DNA of 64,000 bases, from NCBI RefSeq assembly GCF_028688855.1, contig NZ_JAQTXI010000006.1, forward strand, positions 149,405 to 213,404. The letters are read 5' to 3'. The position numbers were made by a program, and so were the translations under genes. Origin of the DNA: Neomegalonema sp. (GTDB lineage Bacteria > Pseudomonadota > Alphaproteobacteria > Rhodobacterales > Rhodobacteraceae). Shown here piece by piece: positions 1 through 9,527 of the stretch (the first letter of the stretch is position 1; every line of letters begins with the position of its first letter). The notes beneath the pieces were generated by a model. The model was not told the origin of the DNA and made no database searches. It saw only the letters and a list, made by a program, of their open reading frames with translations.

Positions 1-1170
<1,170 letters not shown>

Positions 1171-1191
1171 CGCGCTCTTCTCCTTCCCGGT

Positions 1192-1220
1192 CCCGACGTC
1201 CGTTAAGTTCTGGCGTCGGG
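1192..1220 (+). terminator. possible weak hairpin after guaB
   Basis: CCCGACG at 1192-1198 pairs with CGTCGGG at 1214-1220, leaving a 15-nt loop. No uridine run follows, so termination would be weak if it occurs. It lies between the guaB stop and the next gene. Confidence 0.3.
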
Positions 1221-1270
1221 GGCGGGGATGATCTAACGTTTGCGGCGCAACAAGGGAGAGGGACCTCCTT

Positions 1271-1711
1271 TTGACGGCTTGCTGGCTGATCAAATCCGAG
1301 CCGGAGACCTGGTCATGGGCCGAGCAGGTCGCGCGCGGCGCGTCCGGCGAGCCCTGGACGGGGGTGCGCAATCATTCGGCCAAACTGAATCTTGCGGCCA
1401 TGCGGCCGGGAGACCTCGCCTTCTTCTATCACTCCGTGAGCGAGAAGCGGATCATGGGCGTCGTGCGCGTGATCCGCGCGGCCTATCCCGACCCGACCGC
1501 CGAACCCGGCGCGCCCTGGGTCTGCGTGGACGTGGCCGCCCTCGTCGAGGCGCCCCGCCCGCTGACCCTGGCCGAGATCAAGGCCGATCCGCGCCTCGCG
1601 CAGACGGCTCTGGTCAAGCTGACGCGGCTTTCGGTTCAGCCCGTGAGGCCGGAGGAATGGCGGATCATCTGCGAAGCGCTCGGGCTGGACCCGGAAAGGT
1701 TGGAATCATGA
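1271..1711 (+). CDS. EVE-domain (PUA-like) protein
   Basis: A 146-residue protein that is essentially one EVE domain, a PUA-related fold that binds modified bases in RNA or DNA. The N-terminal CWLIKSEPETWSW and the later GDLAFFYHS are typical of the family (bacterial relatives of human THYN1). The natural ligand in bacteria is mostly unknown. The start is TTG at 1271, chosen because the purine-rich GGGAGAGGGA lies just upstream and the EVE domain begins at once. It overlaps the carbonic anhydrase start by four bases (ATGA), so the two are probably translationally coupled. Confidence 0.9.
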   Translation: MTACWLIKSEPETWSWAEQVARGASGEPWTGVRNHSAKLNLAAMRPGDLAFFYHSVSEKRIMGVVRVIRAAYPDPTAEPGAPWVCVDVAALVEAPRPLTLAEIKADPRLAQTALVKLTRLSVQPVRPEEWRIICEALGLDPERLES

Positions 1712-2361
1712 CGTCTGCGGTCGGAACTCCTCTGCCGAGCTATCTCGTCGAGCGCTATCGGGGCTGGAAGGCCAACCGCTTCGAGGAAAGCCGGGCCTGG
1801 TTCGCGCGGCTGGTCGAGGAGGGGCAGAAGCCCCGCACCATGGTGATCGGCTGCTGCGACAGCCGCGTCGAGCCGAGCGCGCTCTTCGGCGCCGAGCCGG
1901 GCGAGCTCTTCATCATGCGCAACATCGCCAATCTGGTGCCGCCCTACGCTCCGGACGCCCAGCAGCACGGCTCTTCGGCGGGCATCGAATACGCCGTGAA
2001 GTCGCTGAAGGTGACCGACATCGTCATCATGGGCCACAGCCATTGCGGCGGCGTGGCGGCCTTCCACGACATCCAGCGCAACGAGATCACCGACACCACC
2101 GACTTCATCGGCCGCTGGCTGGACACCCTCGCGCCCGCCTTCGCGCGGGTCAACGAGCGGGAATGGCCGGATCGCGAATCGCGCATCCAGGAGCTGGGGC
2201 GTCAGGGGGTGGTGCAGTCGCTCCTGAGCCTCATGACCTTCCCCTACGTGGCCAAGGCCGTCGAGGAGGGCAAGCTGAGGCTCCATGGCGTCTGGTTCGA
2301 CATCTCCGACGGCGGGCTGCATGAATATGATCCCGCGCTCGGCGCCTTCCGGCGGGTCTGA
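1708..2361 (+). CDS. beta-class carbonic anhydrase
   Basis: Interconverts CO2 and bicarbonate in the cytosol, supplying bicarbonate to carboxylases and helping pH balance. The 217-residue protein has the beta-class zinc ligands: the CDSR motif (Cys, with the Asp-Arg dyad) and HSHCGG (His and Cys). MRNIANLVPP and SSAGIEYAV are also conserved. ATG at 1708 is preferred to in-frame starts upstream because those would run through the EVE gene; here the start overlaps the EVE stop as ATGA. The small monooxygenase gene starts 4 bp after its stop. Whether it is a Can or CynT type cannot be told from sequence alone. Confidence 0.95.
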   Translation: MTSAVGTPLPSYLVERYRGWKANRFEESRAWFARLVEEGQKPRTMVIGCCDSRVEPSALFGAEPGELFIMRNIANLVPPYAPDAQQHGSSAGIEYAVKSLKVTDIVIMGHSHCGGVAAFHDIQRNEITDTTDFIGRWLDTLAPAFARVNEREWPDRESRIQELGRQGVVQSLLSLMTFPYVAKAVEEGKLRLHGVWFDISDGGLHEYDPALGAFRRV

Positions 2362-2365
2362 GCGG

Positions 2366-2653
2366 ATGCTGAAGGTCGTCGCGCAGGATTTCATCCGGCC
2401 GGAGGCGCTGGAGATCGTCGCGCCGCTCTATCGGGAGCTGGTCGAAAGGACCCGACAGGAGAAGCTCTGCCTGGCCTACGATCTCTTCGTGGATCAGAAG
2501 GACCCCGGGCATTTCGTCTTCATCGAGGCCTGGCCGGACCGGGCCGCCCTGAAGGCGCATTGCGAAACGGAGCATTTCCGGCGACTGGTTCCTCTGATCA
2601 ACGCCCATCAGAGGCGGGATCCGATCATCACGCTGATGGACGCCTTCGCCTGA
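2366..2653 (+). CDS. ABM-domain putative quinol monooxygenase
   Basis: A 95-residue single-domain protein of the antibiotic-biosynthesis-monooxygenase (ABM, YgiN-like) family, a dimeric ferredoxin-like fold that can oxidise quinols without a cofactor. Family features seen are the central YDLFVDQKDPGHFVFIEAW strand-turn-strand and the H..TEHF helix. The start is ATG at 2366, 4 bp after the carbonic anhydrase stop, with AGCGG nearby; it is probably the last gene of the EVE-carbonic anhydrase transcript. The true substrate is unknown. Confidence 0.8.
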   Translation: MLKVVAQDFIRPEALEIVAPLYRELVERTRQEKLCLAYDLFVDQKDPGHFVFIEAWPDRAALKAHCETEHFRRLVPLINAHQRRDPIITLMDAFA

Positions 2654-2696
2654 CCTGCGGAGCGCGCCTTCCGCGCCAGTCCTGAGGGAGGGGCTC

Positions 2697-3332
2697 ATGA
2701 TCCTGCGTTCGTTCGGGTTCCCGAGGGCCGGAGGCCGGAGGGCGGCGAAGCTCGGCGTTCTGGCCTGGGCGCTTCTGGCGCATCCGGCCTGGGGCGGCGT
2801 CCGGCTGGAGCGCTCGGCGCTGGCCGTGACCCTCGACGGGACGAGCTATCAGGTGCGGCTCAAGGGGCGGCTCAACGCCCCCGGAGAACTGGACCTGAGC
2901 GATCCGGCCGCCGCCCGCGCCTGGGAGGCCTTCGTGGCGGAGCTGCCGCGTCAGCCGGGCTATCGTCAGGCGGATCTGCGGGTGGGCGGCCGCGCCGACG
3001 TCGAGATCCGGCTGGACGGCGAACTGACCTCGGGCGAGCCCATCCTCGGCCTGCCCTTCACCCAGGAGCCGGAGTCGGAGGGCAATCTCTTCTTCCTGCG
3101 GCTGATGGAGGACGGGACCGTCGAATTCAGCCTGAACCCCCGAGGCGCCGAACCCGGCGACCCCATCCGGGCGGATGTGCAGGTGCGGATCCGGCGGGGA
3201 ATCCCGCTGGAGGTCGAGGGCGCCGGGCGGCCCGCCTCCGGCGAGCCCTGGGTCTGGAGGATCACCTCGCCGGAGGACCCGATGCGTCTGCGCCTGCGGC
3301 CGCCCTTCGCCTTCTTCGGCGGCAAACCATGA
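2697..3332 (+). CDS. exported protein of unknown function
   Basis: A 211-residue protein with an N-terminal signal peptide: basic FPRAGGRRAAK, then a hydrophobic core ending near AHPAWG, cleaved around residue 34. The mature part is beta-rich with repeated short polar strands and no cysteine pair or recognised catalytic motif. The start is ATG at 2697 after GAGGGAGGGG. The ybaK-like gene follows 9 bp later, so the two are probably cotranscribed. I do not recognise a family; a periplasmic location is inferred from the signal peptide. Confidence 0.75.
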   Translation: MILRSFGFPRAGGRRAAKLGVLAWALLAHPAWGGVRLERSALAVTLDGTSYQVRLKGRLNAPGELDLSDPAAARAWEAFVAELPRQPGYRQADLRVGGRADVEIRLDGELTSGEPILGLPFTQEPESEGNLFFLRLMEDGTVEFSLNPRGAEPGDPIRADVQVRIRRGIPLEVEGAGRPASGEPWVWRITSPEDPMRLRLRPPFAFFGGKP

Positions 3333-3341
3333 GGTGGGGCC

Positions 3342-3824
3342 ATGAGCCTTGAAAGCGTGCAGGCCTTCTTCGCGGAGAAGGCCCCCGATGTGGAGGTTCT
3401 GGTGACCGAGGCCAGCACGGCCACGGTGGCGCTCGCCGCCGCGGCCCATGGCGTCGAGCCCGGCCAGATCGCCAAGACCCTCTCGCTGATCCTCGACGAG
3501 CGGCCGATCCTGATCGTGACGCGCGGCGACGCCCGGCTGGACAACAGGAAATATCGCGCCCGCTTCGGCGCCAAGGCGAAGATGCTGGATGCGGAGGCGG
3601 CGCTCGCGGCGACCTCGCATCCGGTGGGCGGGATCTGCCCCTTCGGCCTGCCCGAAGGCGTGACGGTCTATTGCGACGTCTCGCTGAAGGCCTTCGCCGA
3701 GGTGGTGCCCGCCGCCGGCGCCGTCAATGCGGCGGTGCGCATCGGGACCGGGCGCATGGCGGAGCTCGTCGGCGCGGAATGGGTCGACGTCTGCCAGGAG
3801 CCGCCGCAGGAGCCGCCCGCCTGA
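3342..3824 (+). CDS. YbaK/ProX-type aminoacyl-tRNA deacylase
   Basis: Members of this family hydrolyse mischarged aminoacyl-tRNA (for example Cys- or Ala-tRNAPro) as stand-alone editing domains. The 160-residue protein covers one YbaK domain, with the conserved lysine in GQIAKTLSLI, the KMLDAE segment and the GGICPFGLP loop that shapes the active site. The start is ATG at 3342 with GAGGTGGGG upstream. It ends 10 bp before the convergent trpF gene. Which aminoacyl-tRNA it edits cannot be told from the sequence; it groups with the YbaK-domain proteins common in Alphaproteobacteria. Confidence 0.9.
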   Translation: MSLESVQAFFAEKAPDVEVLVTEASTATVALAAAAHGVEPGQIAKTLSLILDERPILIVTRGDARLDNRKYRARFGAKAKMLDAEAALAATSHPVGGICPFGLPEGVTVYCDVSLKAFAEVVPAAGAVNAAVRIGTGRMAELVGAEWVDVCQEPPQEPPA

Positions 3825-3834
3825 GCCTCGGACT

Positions 3835-4470
3835 TCAGGCGCCTGCGGCTCGGGCGAAGGCGCGGATCTTCGCGGCGTCCTTCACGCCCGGCGCGGATTC
3901 CACGCCCGAGGAGACGTCCACGCGCGCGGCGCCGGTGCGCGCCACGGCCTCGGCGACGTTCTCCGGCGTGAGGCCGCCCGCCAGCATCCAGGGCCCCGGC
4001 CAGCGACGGCCCGCCAGAAGGCTCCAGTCGAAGGCGAGGCCGTTGCCGCCCGGCAGGGCGGCGTCGGGCGCGGGCCTGGCGTCGAAGAGGATCATGTCGG
4101 CGGCCCGGGACAGCCGCAGCGCGAGAAGGAAATCCTCCTCCGCGCCCAGAGGCGCCGCCGCGATCAGCGGCAGTCCCGCCCGACGGCGCAGGGCCGCCAG
4201 ACGCGCCGGATCCTCGACCTTGTGGATCTGGATCATGTCCAGAGCGGCGAGCTCCAGAACGGCGTCGAGGTCTTCATCGGCGGGATTCACGAAAAGCCCG
4301 ACCTTGCAGAGTCCTTCCGGCGCCTCGCGGGCGAGGGCGGCGGCGGTCTGCGGCGTCAGGGCGCGCGGCGAGGGCGGGAAGAACACGAAGCCCGCATAAC
4401 GGGCTCCGGCCTCCGCCGCGACGGCGAGATCCGCCCTTGAGCGGATCCCGCAGATCTTCACTTCGGCCAT
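3835..4470 (-). CDS. trpF: phosphoribosylanthranilate isomerase
   Basis: Catalyses the Amadori rearrangement of phosphoribosylanthranilate to CdRP in tryptophan synthesis. It is a 211-residue TIM barrel with the catalytic cysteine in VKICGI at the N-terminus, the FDA aspartate in the later strand, and the phosphate-binding LAGGLTPENV and DVSSGVE loops. The start is ATG at 4470; a longer in-frame extension has no family similarity. It lies 7 bp after lapA in an ihfB-lapA-trpF unit. Rhodobacterales often have trpB next, but here the next gene is the convergent ybaK-type gene, so trpB is elsewhere. Confidence 0.96.
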   Translation of the reverse strand: MAEVKICGIRSRADLAVAAEAGARYAGFVFFPPSPRALTPQTAAALAREAPEGLCKVGLFVNPADEDLDAVLELAALDMIQIHKVEDPARLAALRRRAGLPLIAAAPLGAEEDFLLALRLSRAADMILFDARPAPDAALPGGNGLAFDWSLLAGRRWPGPWMLAGGLTPENVAEAVARTGAARVDVSSGVESAPGVKDAAKIRAFARAAGA

Positions 4471-4477
4471 GACGCGC

Positions 4478-4819
4478 TCAGCGGAGCGCGGCGACCGCGC
4501 CGCCCTGAGGCGACGCGCCCGCATGGAGCGGCTGCAGCGTGGCGAGTCTGGCCTCCAGCTCGGCGATGCGTCGTTCGGCCCGCGCCTTTTCCCGGCGTTC
4601 TCCGGCCTCGCGGATCCATTCGAGGACCACGCCGATCAGCAGACCCAGCAGCGCCGCTCCGATCACGAGGGCCGCCAGCGGAAGCTCGACCTGAGCCGGA
4701 CTGACGATCCCCAGACCGAGCGGATCGAGCCGCACCGTGACCGGATGCGGGTTCATCATGATGAGCGCCGCCAGAGGCGTCGCCAGCAAGGCCAGAAGGA
4801 TCAGCTTCAGATAGGTCAC
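4478..4819 (-). CDS. lapA: LapA-family inner-membrane protein
   Basis: A 113-residue protein with two membrane helices (about residues 4-22 and 45-65) separated by a short loop, followed by a basic amphipathic coiled-coil tail (REAGERREKARAERRIAELEARL). This is the LapA (DUF1049) architecture; E. coli LapA works with LapB in LPS assembly control. Placement directly after ihfB is conserved in Rhodobacterales. It sits between ihfB and trpF on the same strand, in what looks like one transcript. I do not see lapB in the window. Confidence 0.88.
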   Translation of the reverse strand: MTYLKLILLALLATPLAALIMMNPHPVTVRLDPLGLGIVSPAQVELPLAALVIGAALLGLLIGVVLEWIREAGERREKARAERRIAELEARLATLQPLHAGASPQGGAVAALR

Positions 4820-4859
4820 CCCGAACTCCCGTCACCTGATCGGAGCGCGGGGCCATCCC

Positions 4860-5156
4860 TCACGTCTCCGGATTGAAATCGACGTTGATGCGCTCGCGCA
4901 GCTCCTTGCCCGTCTTGAAGAAGGGCACGCGTTTCTGCGGCACCGACACGGTTTCTCCTGTGCGCGGATTGCGGCCCTGGCGTTCTTCGCGCTGCTTGAC
5001 CGAAAAGGCGCCGAATCCGCGCAACTCCACCCTGTCCCCCCTGGTGAGGGCGGACGAGATTTCGTCGAACACGGTGGCGACCACCCGCTCTACGTCCCGC
5101 TGATACAAATGCGGATGACGTTCCGCAAGCGCATCGACGAGTTCGGACTTGATCAT
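4860..5156 (-). CDS. ihfB: integration host factor subunit beta
   Basis: Small DNA-bending protein that pairs with IHF-alpha to bend DNA sharply and shape nucleoid and promoter architecture. The 98 residues are of standard length, with the HU/IHF helical dimer part first ([15 protein letters not shown]) and then the beta-arm region [21 protein letters not shown], which carries the intercalating-proline segment. The C-terminal [15 protein letters not shown] is also typical. It is the first gene of ihfB-lapA-trpF. In many proteobacteria rpsA lies directly upstream; here the upstream 360 bp hold no gene. Confidence 0.97.
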   Translation of the reverse strand: MIKSELVDALAERHPHLYQRDVERVVATVFDEISSALTRGDRVELRGFGAFSVKQREERQGRNPRTGETVSVPQKRVPFFKTGKELRERINVDFNPET

Positions 5157-5518
5157 ATGGCGGCTTCCCCTCTTTGTCGCGCGCGGTTTGCTGACGCGCG
5201 ATGTCCGCGGCTTTCACGCGCCTGCCGACGCGAAATCCGCATGCCCCTTCTTTCTGTCTGCGCATCCGCGATCCGGCTTTCGCCGGAGCCGCAGGACGCC
5301 CGCCCTTCGCGCGCTCCCCGAACGCGATGGGTGGTCGGAACCTCGATCCTTCGTGTTTATTCAAGCCACTATGCGCATTTGGCGTCGGAAGGTCAACCGC
5401 GTCTTGACGAAATCGGATGCGCCGGGCGCGGAAGCCTCTCCTGTGTCGTTCGGGGATGGAGGCCCCGGAAAATCTTAACGAATCCCCGGGGTTGAGGGGG
5501 GCCGGGGGCGGATTCGCC
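5157..5518. other. 362-bp intergenic region upstream of ihfB
   Basis: No open frame with codon usage or family features like the neighbours was found. It probably holds the ihfB promoter and leader (see the candidate at 5368-5396) and, at its right end, the 3' region of the sugar dehydrogenase transcript, where a self-complementary CCCCGGGG lies near 5484-5491. I see no repeat or RNA gene. Confidence 0.5.
5368..5396 (-). promoter_or_regulatory. candidate sigma70-type promoter for ihfB
   Basis: On the minus strand TTGACC (5391-5396) is followed after 17 bp by CATAGT (5368-5373). Matches to TTGACA/TATAAT are 5/6 and 4/6. It would give a leader of about 205 nt before ihfB. Identified by eye only. 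Confidence 0.42.
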
Positions 5519-6661
5519 TCACCCGGCGGGAGTCAGCCGCCAGACCCGGCCCGGCGAACCGTCCTCGATGGCCCAGACGGAGCCGTCGGGGGCGGTCTCG
5601 ACGTCGCGGATGCGGGTTTCGAGGTCCCAGCGGTCGACCTGGCGGGCGCCGCCCTGATCGTCGAAGGCCACGCGGACGATTCCCGACCCCGCCAGAGCCC
5701 CGATCAGCGCCGAACCGCGCCAGTCGGGGAACAGATCGCCCGCGTAGAAGGTCAGGCCTGCGGGCGCGATCACCGGCGTCCAGTAGAGGGCGGGCTCGTG
5801 GAGTTCGGTGCGGGTGGGGGGCTTCGGGATCGCCCTTCCGCCGTAATGGACGCCGTAGGAGACTTCGGGCCAGCCGTAATTCGCGCCCGCCTCGATCAGG
5901 TTCAGCTCGTCGCCGCCCTGAGGCCCCATCTCGTGCGACCAGAGCCGCCCGTCCGGCGCGAAGGCGAGGCCGTAGGGGTTGCGGTGGCCGGTGGTCCAGG
6001 TCATGGCACGCACGCCGCCTGCGGCCTCCTGCGGATTGCCCGGAGCCGCCGCGCCGTCGAGCGTCAGGCGGAGGATCTTGCCGAGCCCCTGGTCCGGATC
6101 CTGGGCGGGCGCCATGCGCTGGCGGTCGCCGACGGTGAGGAAGAGATGCTCGCCCGAGGGGTCGAAGGCGATGATCGCGCCGGGATGTCCGCCGCCCCCC
6201 TTGGGCTCCTGGCGCCAGAGGACCGCGAGATCCTCCAGCCGGGCCGCGCCCTCCGCCTCGACCAGCTTCGCCCGCGCCAGAGCCGGGCCGCTGCCGCCTT
6301 CGCCGGGCTCGGAGAAGGTGAAGTAGATCTCGCCCGTCTGCGCGAAGCGCGGCGAGGGCGCCACATGGAACAGCCCGTTCTGGCCGCCATGGGCCACGGG
6401 CGGCACGCCCGAGACCTCCAGCTTCTCGCCCGTGGGCCGCAGGAGGAAGAGCTCGCCCCCATGCTCCGTGACCAGAGCCCGCCCGTCGGGCAGGAAGGCC
6501 AGAGCCCAGGGCGAGTCCATTTCGGCGATCTCGGTCAGGACGAAGGGGAGGGTCTCCGAGAAGGGGGCCTCTCCGGAATTCGCGACCTCCGCCGCTCCGG
6601 CGACCGCCGGGGCGAGGCCCCAGGCGAGGAGGGCGGCGAGGGGAAGGGGCAGGCGGCGCAT
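5519..6661 (-). CDS. exported PQQ-dependent sugar dehydrogenase (YliI/Asd type)
   Basis: A 380-residue periplasmic six-bladed beta-propeller of the soluble aldose sugar dehydrogenase family, which oxidises sugars with PQQ. Seen: a signal peptide (LPLPLAALLAWGLAPAVAGAAE, cleavage near residue 23); SPWALAFLPDGRALVTE; HGGQNGLFHVAPSPRF; the catalytic-histidine region VGDRQRMAPAQDPDQ; and HEMGPQGGDELNLIEAGANYGWP. All are family hallmarks. No PQQ synthesis genes lie in the window. It follows sppA on the same strand with a gap of about 100 bp; linkage to sppA is uncertain. The sugar used is unknown. Confidence 0.9.
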   Translation of the reverse strand: MRRLPLPLAALLAWGLAPAVAGAAEVANSGEAPFSETLPFVLTEIAEMDSPWALAFLPDGRALVTEHGGELFLLRPTGEKLEVSGVPPVAHGGQNGLFHVAPSPRFAQTGEIYFTFSEPGEGGSGPALARAKLVEAEGAARLEDLAVLWRQEPKGGGGHPGAIIAFDPSGEHLFLTVGDRQRMAPAQDPDQGLGKILRLTLDGAAAPGNPQEAAGGVRAMTWTTGHRNPYGLAFAPDGRLWSHEMGPQGGDELNLIEAGANYGWPEVSYGVHYGGRAIPKPPTRTELHEPALYWTPVIAPAGLTFYAGDLFPDWRGSALIGALAGSGIVRVAFDDQGGARQVDRWDLETRIRDVETAPDGSVWAIEDGSPGRVWRLTPAG

Positions 6662-6763
6662 GCGGGATCTCCTGAAATCGGGGCCTTCAGGCGGGCGAGG
6701 CCTGAAGGCCGGGGTTTCGGGTCGGATCGGGGCCGCGCCGCCCTCAGGGGGCTTGCGCGGGGC

Positions 6764-7852
6764 TCAGCGGATGGCCCAGAGCACGCCGCGACGGCCGCCC
6801 AGAGCCTCGGCCGAACCGCTCACGCCGAGCTGTTCGGCGATGCGTTCGAGCAGGAGCTTCTGACGCGGAGCGGCGGGCGCGCGGTTGCGGATCTCCAGAT
6901 CCTCGGCGACGCCCTTTTCGCTCTCCAGCCAGGCGACGGCCTCCTGTTCTCCGCCGAGTCCGTCGATCAGCCGGGCCTCCAGAGCCTGGCGGCCGGTGAA
7001 GACGCGTCCGTCGCCCACGGCGCGCGCCTCGTTGTCGTTCATCTGGCGACGTTCCTTCACGAGATCCAGAAACCAGGCGTAGGAATCGTTCACTATGGCT
7101 TGATCCGCCGCGACGGCCGCCGGGTCCACCGGCTGGAAGGGCGAGGGCGCCGCCTTGAGCGGGGCGCTCTTGACCTCGATCATCTCCACGCCGATGCGTT
7201 CTGCCAGCTCGTGGAAATTCGGCGATTGCGAGATCACCCCGATCGAGCCCGTGATGCTGTTGCCGCGCGCCAGCAGATGGTCGGCCGCCAGAGCCGCGAT
7301 GTAGCCGCCCGAGGCCGCCTGTTCGCCCATCACCGCCACGAGGGGCTTGGCCTCCGCGACGACGCGCAGAGCCTCGTAGAGCTCTTCGGAGCCGACGACG
7401 GTGCCGCCGGGGCTGTCGATGCTCAGGATCACGCCCTTGATCGCGTCCTCTTCGGCGAGGTCGCGCAGGAAGAGGTCGCGGGTGCGGTCGCTGGAGATCA
7501 CGTCCGTCACGCGGATGCGGGCGATGTGGTCGGGCGCGACGGCTCCGCCCAGCGCCTGCAGCGAATTGGAGAGCAGCGCGCCGCCGACCAGAAGCAGGGT
7601 CAGCACGCCGAAGAGCCGCCAGCGTCCGCGGCTGCGCCGGATCCTCTGGCGCTCCTCCTCGCCCTGGAGCGCGGCGGCGAAGGCGGCGGTCAGGGCCGCC
7701 GGATCGCTCGCCGGAGCGGAGGGGCCCGTCCCGAGGCGCGGGGCGCCGAAGCCGGGAGGCGAAGCCTTGGAGAGGGGGACGCCCGGCGCGGAAGGCGGAA
7801 CGCCGCCTTCGGAGGAGAAACCGGAGGGCGGCGCAGAAGGAGGCATGGTCAT
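6764..7852 (-). CDS. sppA: signal peptide peptidase SppA (short form)
   Basis: Membrane serine protease that clears cleaved signal peptides. The 362-residue protein is the short, single-repeat type. It has a proline- and serine-rich cytosolic N-tail (about residues 1-75), one membrane helix (WRLFGVLTLLLVGGALLSN), then the S49 domain with the SIDSPGGTVVGSEEL motif. The serine nucleophile is in EQAASGGYIA, and the general-base lysine is in SAPLKAAPSPFQP. ATG at 7852 has a second in-frame ATG two codons later. In Rhodobacterales sppA lies near ihfB; here the sugar dehydrogenase gene separates them. The long disordered N-tail is unusual. Confidence 0.93.
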   Translation of the reverse strand: MTMPPSAPPSGFSSEGGVPPSAPGVPLSKASPPGFGAPRLGTGPSAPASDPAALTAAFAAALQGEEERQRIRRSRGRWRLFGVLTLLLVGGALLSNSLQALGGAVAPDHIARIRVTDVISSDRTRDLFLRDLAEEDAIKGVILSIDSPGGTVVGSEELYEALRVVAEAKPLVAVMGEQAASGGYIAALAADHLLARGNSITGSIGVISQSPNFHELAERIGVEMIEVKSAPLKAAPSPFQPVDPAAVAADQAIVNDSYAWFLDLVKERRQMNDNEARAVGDGRVFTGRQALEARLIDGLGGEQEAVAWLESEKGVAEDLEIRNRAPAAPRQKLLLERIAEQLGVSGSAEALGGRRGVLWAIR

Positions 7853-8155
7853 GGCGGGGCGTGGACTCCGAAAGGGCGGCGTGCAGGGATCCGGGCGAAG
7901 TTATGAACTGGCGCAGGCGGAAGCAATCCGGAATCGCGCGGAGATCTCGTCCGTTCACGGATATGTTGAAGGCTCTCAAGGGCTTGCCGCGCTGCGAGGA
8001 GCCGCCGCGCGGCGGGGGCGGCGCGGGCTCCGCGCGGGAGGGACGGCGCGGGAGGTCGGGAAACCCCTTCAAAGCTTCCGGATTGCGCTCTAAGAAGACG
8101 CGCCCGCCGCGTCGAGCCTCGGCGCGGGGATCTCGGGCGCGAGGAGGGACGGGTC
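7853..8155. other. 303-bp divergent intergenic region, sppA/hisH
   Basis: The region separates divergent sppA and hisH and must hold both promoters. No convincing gene is present. On the minus strand TTGCTT, 17 bp, TAACTT is a weak sppA promoter candidate (near 7900-7930), with only three matches in each box. A purine-rich GGAGGGACGGG precedes hisH. Confidence 0.4.
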
Positions 8156-8797
8156 ATGCGCGTCGTGGTGGTCGATTACGGCTCCGGCAATCTGCATTCG
8201 GCGCTCAAGGCGCTGGAGCGGGCGGGGCGCGACGCGGGCTTGAGTCTGGACGTCGGGCTGGCCTCCACGGGCGAGGAGGTCGCCGCCGCCGACCGCATCC
8301 TGCTGCCGGGAGTGGGGGCCTTCGCCGCCTGCGGAGAGGGGCTGAGGGCGCGTTCCGGCCTGGTCGAGGCTCTGGAGGAGGCCGTCTTCAAGCGCGGCAG
8401 GCCTTTTCTCGGGGTCTGCGTGGGGATGCAGCTTCTGGCCGGGAAGGGGCTGGAGTTCGGCGAACATCCCGGCCTGAATTGGCTCGGCGGCGAAGTGCGG
8501 CGGCTGACGCCCTCCGATCCCGCGCTGAAGATCCCGCACATGGGCTGGAACGCGCTGAAGATCCTGCGGCCGCATCCCTTGTTCGCGGGTCTGGCGCCGG
8601 AGACTCAGGCTTATTTCGTCCATTCCTATCATCTCGTCCCGGCGCGGGCGGAGGACGTGGCGGCTCAGGCCGATTACGGCGGAGCGGTCACCGCCGCCGT
8701 GGCGCGCGACAACATCGCCGGATTGCAGTTCCATCCGGAGAAGTCTCAGGCGGCGGGGCTTCGGATTCTGACGAACTTCCTGAACTGGCGGCCCTGA
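8156..8797 (+). CDS. hisH: imidazole glycerol phosphate synthase, glutaminase subunit
   Basis: Class I glutamine amidotransferase that feeds ammonia to HisF in histidine synthesis. The 213-residue protein starts with the classic VVVDYGSGNLHS. It has the nucleophile elbow GVCVGMQ with the catalytic cysteine, and the His-Glu pair in LQFHPEKSQ, completing the triad. The HSYHLVP segment is also conserved. ATG at 8156 is preceded by GGAGGGACGGG. Its partner hisF lies 1.5 kb downstream, but an opposite-strand gene sits between hisH and hisA, so hisH is transcribed apart from hisAF. Confidence 0.97.
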   Translation: MRVVVVDYGSGNLHSALKALERAGRDAGLSLDVGLASTGEEVAAADRILLPGVGAFAACGEGLRARSGLVEALEEAVFKRGRPFLGVCVGMQLLAGKGLEFGEHPGLNWLGGEVRRLTPSDPALKIPHMGWNALKILRPHPLFAGLAPETQAYFVHSYHLVPARAEDVAAQADYGGAVTAAVARDNIAGLQFHPEKSQAAGLRILTNFLNWRP

Positions 8798-8805
8798 AGG
8801 CGCGC

Positions 8806-8850
8806 GGCTCCTCCCGGAGGAGCCGAGCCGGAGCCTTCGGGGGCTCCGGC
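8806..8850. terminator. tandem hairpins between convergent hisH and cysteine-rich gene
   Basis: The first hairpin is the near-perfect palindrome at 8806-8824 (arms GGCTCCTC and GAGGAGCC). In the second, GCCGGAGCC (8827-8835) pairs with GGCTCCGGC (8842-8850) over a TTCGGG loop. They lie between convergent stops and can act on either strand, though no long T run follows. Confidence 0.65.
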
Positions 8851-8862
8851 GGGGAGGGGCCT

Positions 8863-9312
8863 TCAGTCGGCGCGGACGTAGACCGGGCGGTCGCGCAGGG
8901 TCTCCGAGGCCCATCCCTCTTCGTGGAGGGGCTTGTCCTCGCGCCATTTGCGGCATTTGAAGTCGGCGATCTCCCAGGAGCAGGAGGCCGCGACCGTGGC
9001 CGGAGCGGTCACGGAGCAGCTGGCCGCGCCGCAGATGGTCTTGCCGCTTTCGGTCTGCGCGCAGCTGTTGCAGCCGATCTGGGTCTGCATGCAGCCGGCG
9101 GCGAAGAGCGCCTCGATCCAGTGGGAGTCGAAGGCGGCGCTGTGGATGAGCGTTCCCGGCTCCGTGCTGGCTTCGCTGTGGATGGTCGCCGCGCCGCAGA
9201 CGAGCGGCTCGCGGGGCGCCGCCTCTTCCCCGGCGAGGGCCGGAAGAGCGAGGAGCGCGGCCGCGAAGGCGGCGAGAGCGGCGCGTCTGAGCATCGCGGG
9301 GCGGGGGATCAT
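8863..9312 (-). CDS. cysteine-rich exported protein of unknown function
   Basis: A 149-residue protein with a clear signal peptide ([22 protein letters not shown], cleavage near residue 28). The mature part has eight cysteines in [24 protein letters not shown] and KCRK; an even number is consistent with four disulphides in the periplasm. The C-terminal [25 protein letters not shown] segment is charged and ends at an aspartate. I recognise no family. It sits on the opposite strand between hisH and hisA, interrupting the usual his gene order, and is divergent from hisA. Confidence 0.78.
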   Translation of the reverse strand: MIPRPAMLRRAALAAFAAALLALPALAGEEAAPREPLVCGAATIHSEASTEPGTLIHSAAFDSHWIEALFAAGCMQTQIGCNSCAQTESGKTICGAASCSVTAPATVAASCSWEIADFKCRKWREDKPLHEEGWASETLRDRPVYVRAD

Positions 9313-9527
9313 GTCTGCTCCTGATCGGTCGCAAGGCGTCGGATGAAGGCGAATTTGCGGCGCGAAGGATGAACGAAATCTTTCTTTCCGTATACGGTAA
9401 GGCTGAAATCCTGACCTTCCGCGCGGACTTGCGCGCGCCCGAGCTTTCCTTTCGGCGCGTCCTGCGCTACGCCCCGCATGAAAACACTCCGCGAAACCAT
9501 CCGGCGGCGCGCGCGAGGAGGCCTCTC

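Noticed and set aside
5417..7906. An 829-codon plus-strand frame
   Set aside because: It runs antisense to the sugar dehydrogenase and sppA, has no recognisable motif and no credible start. It is a GC-bias shadow.
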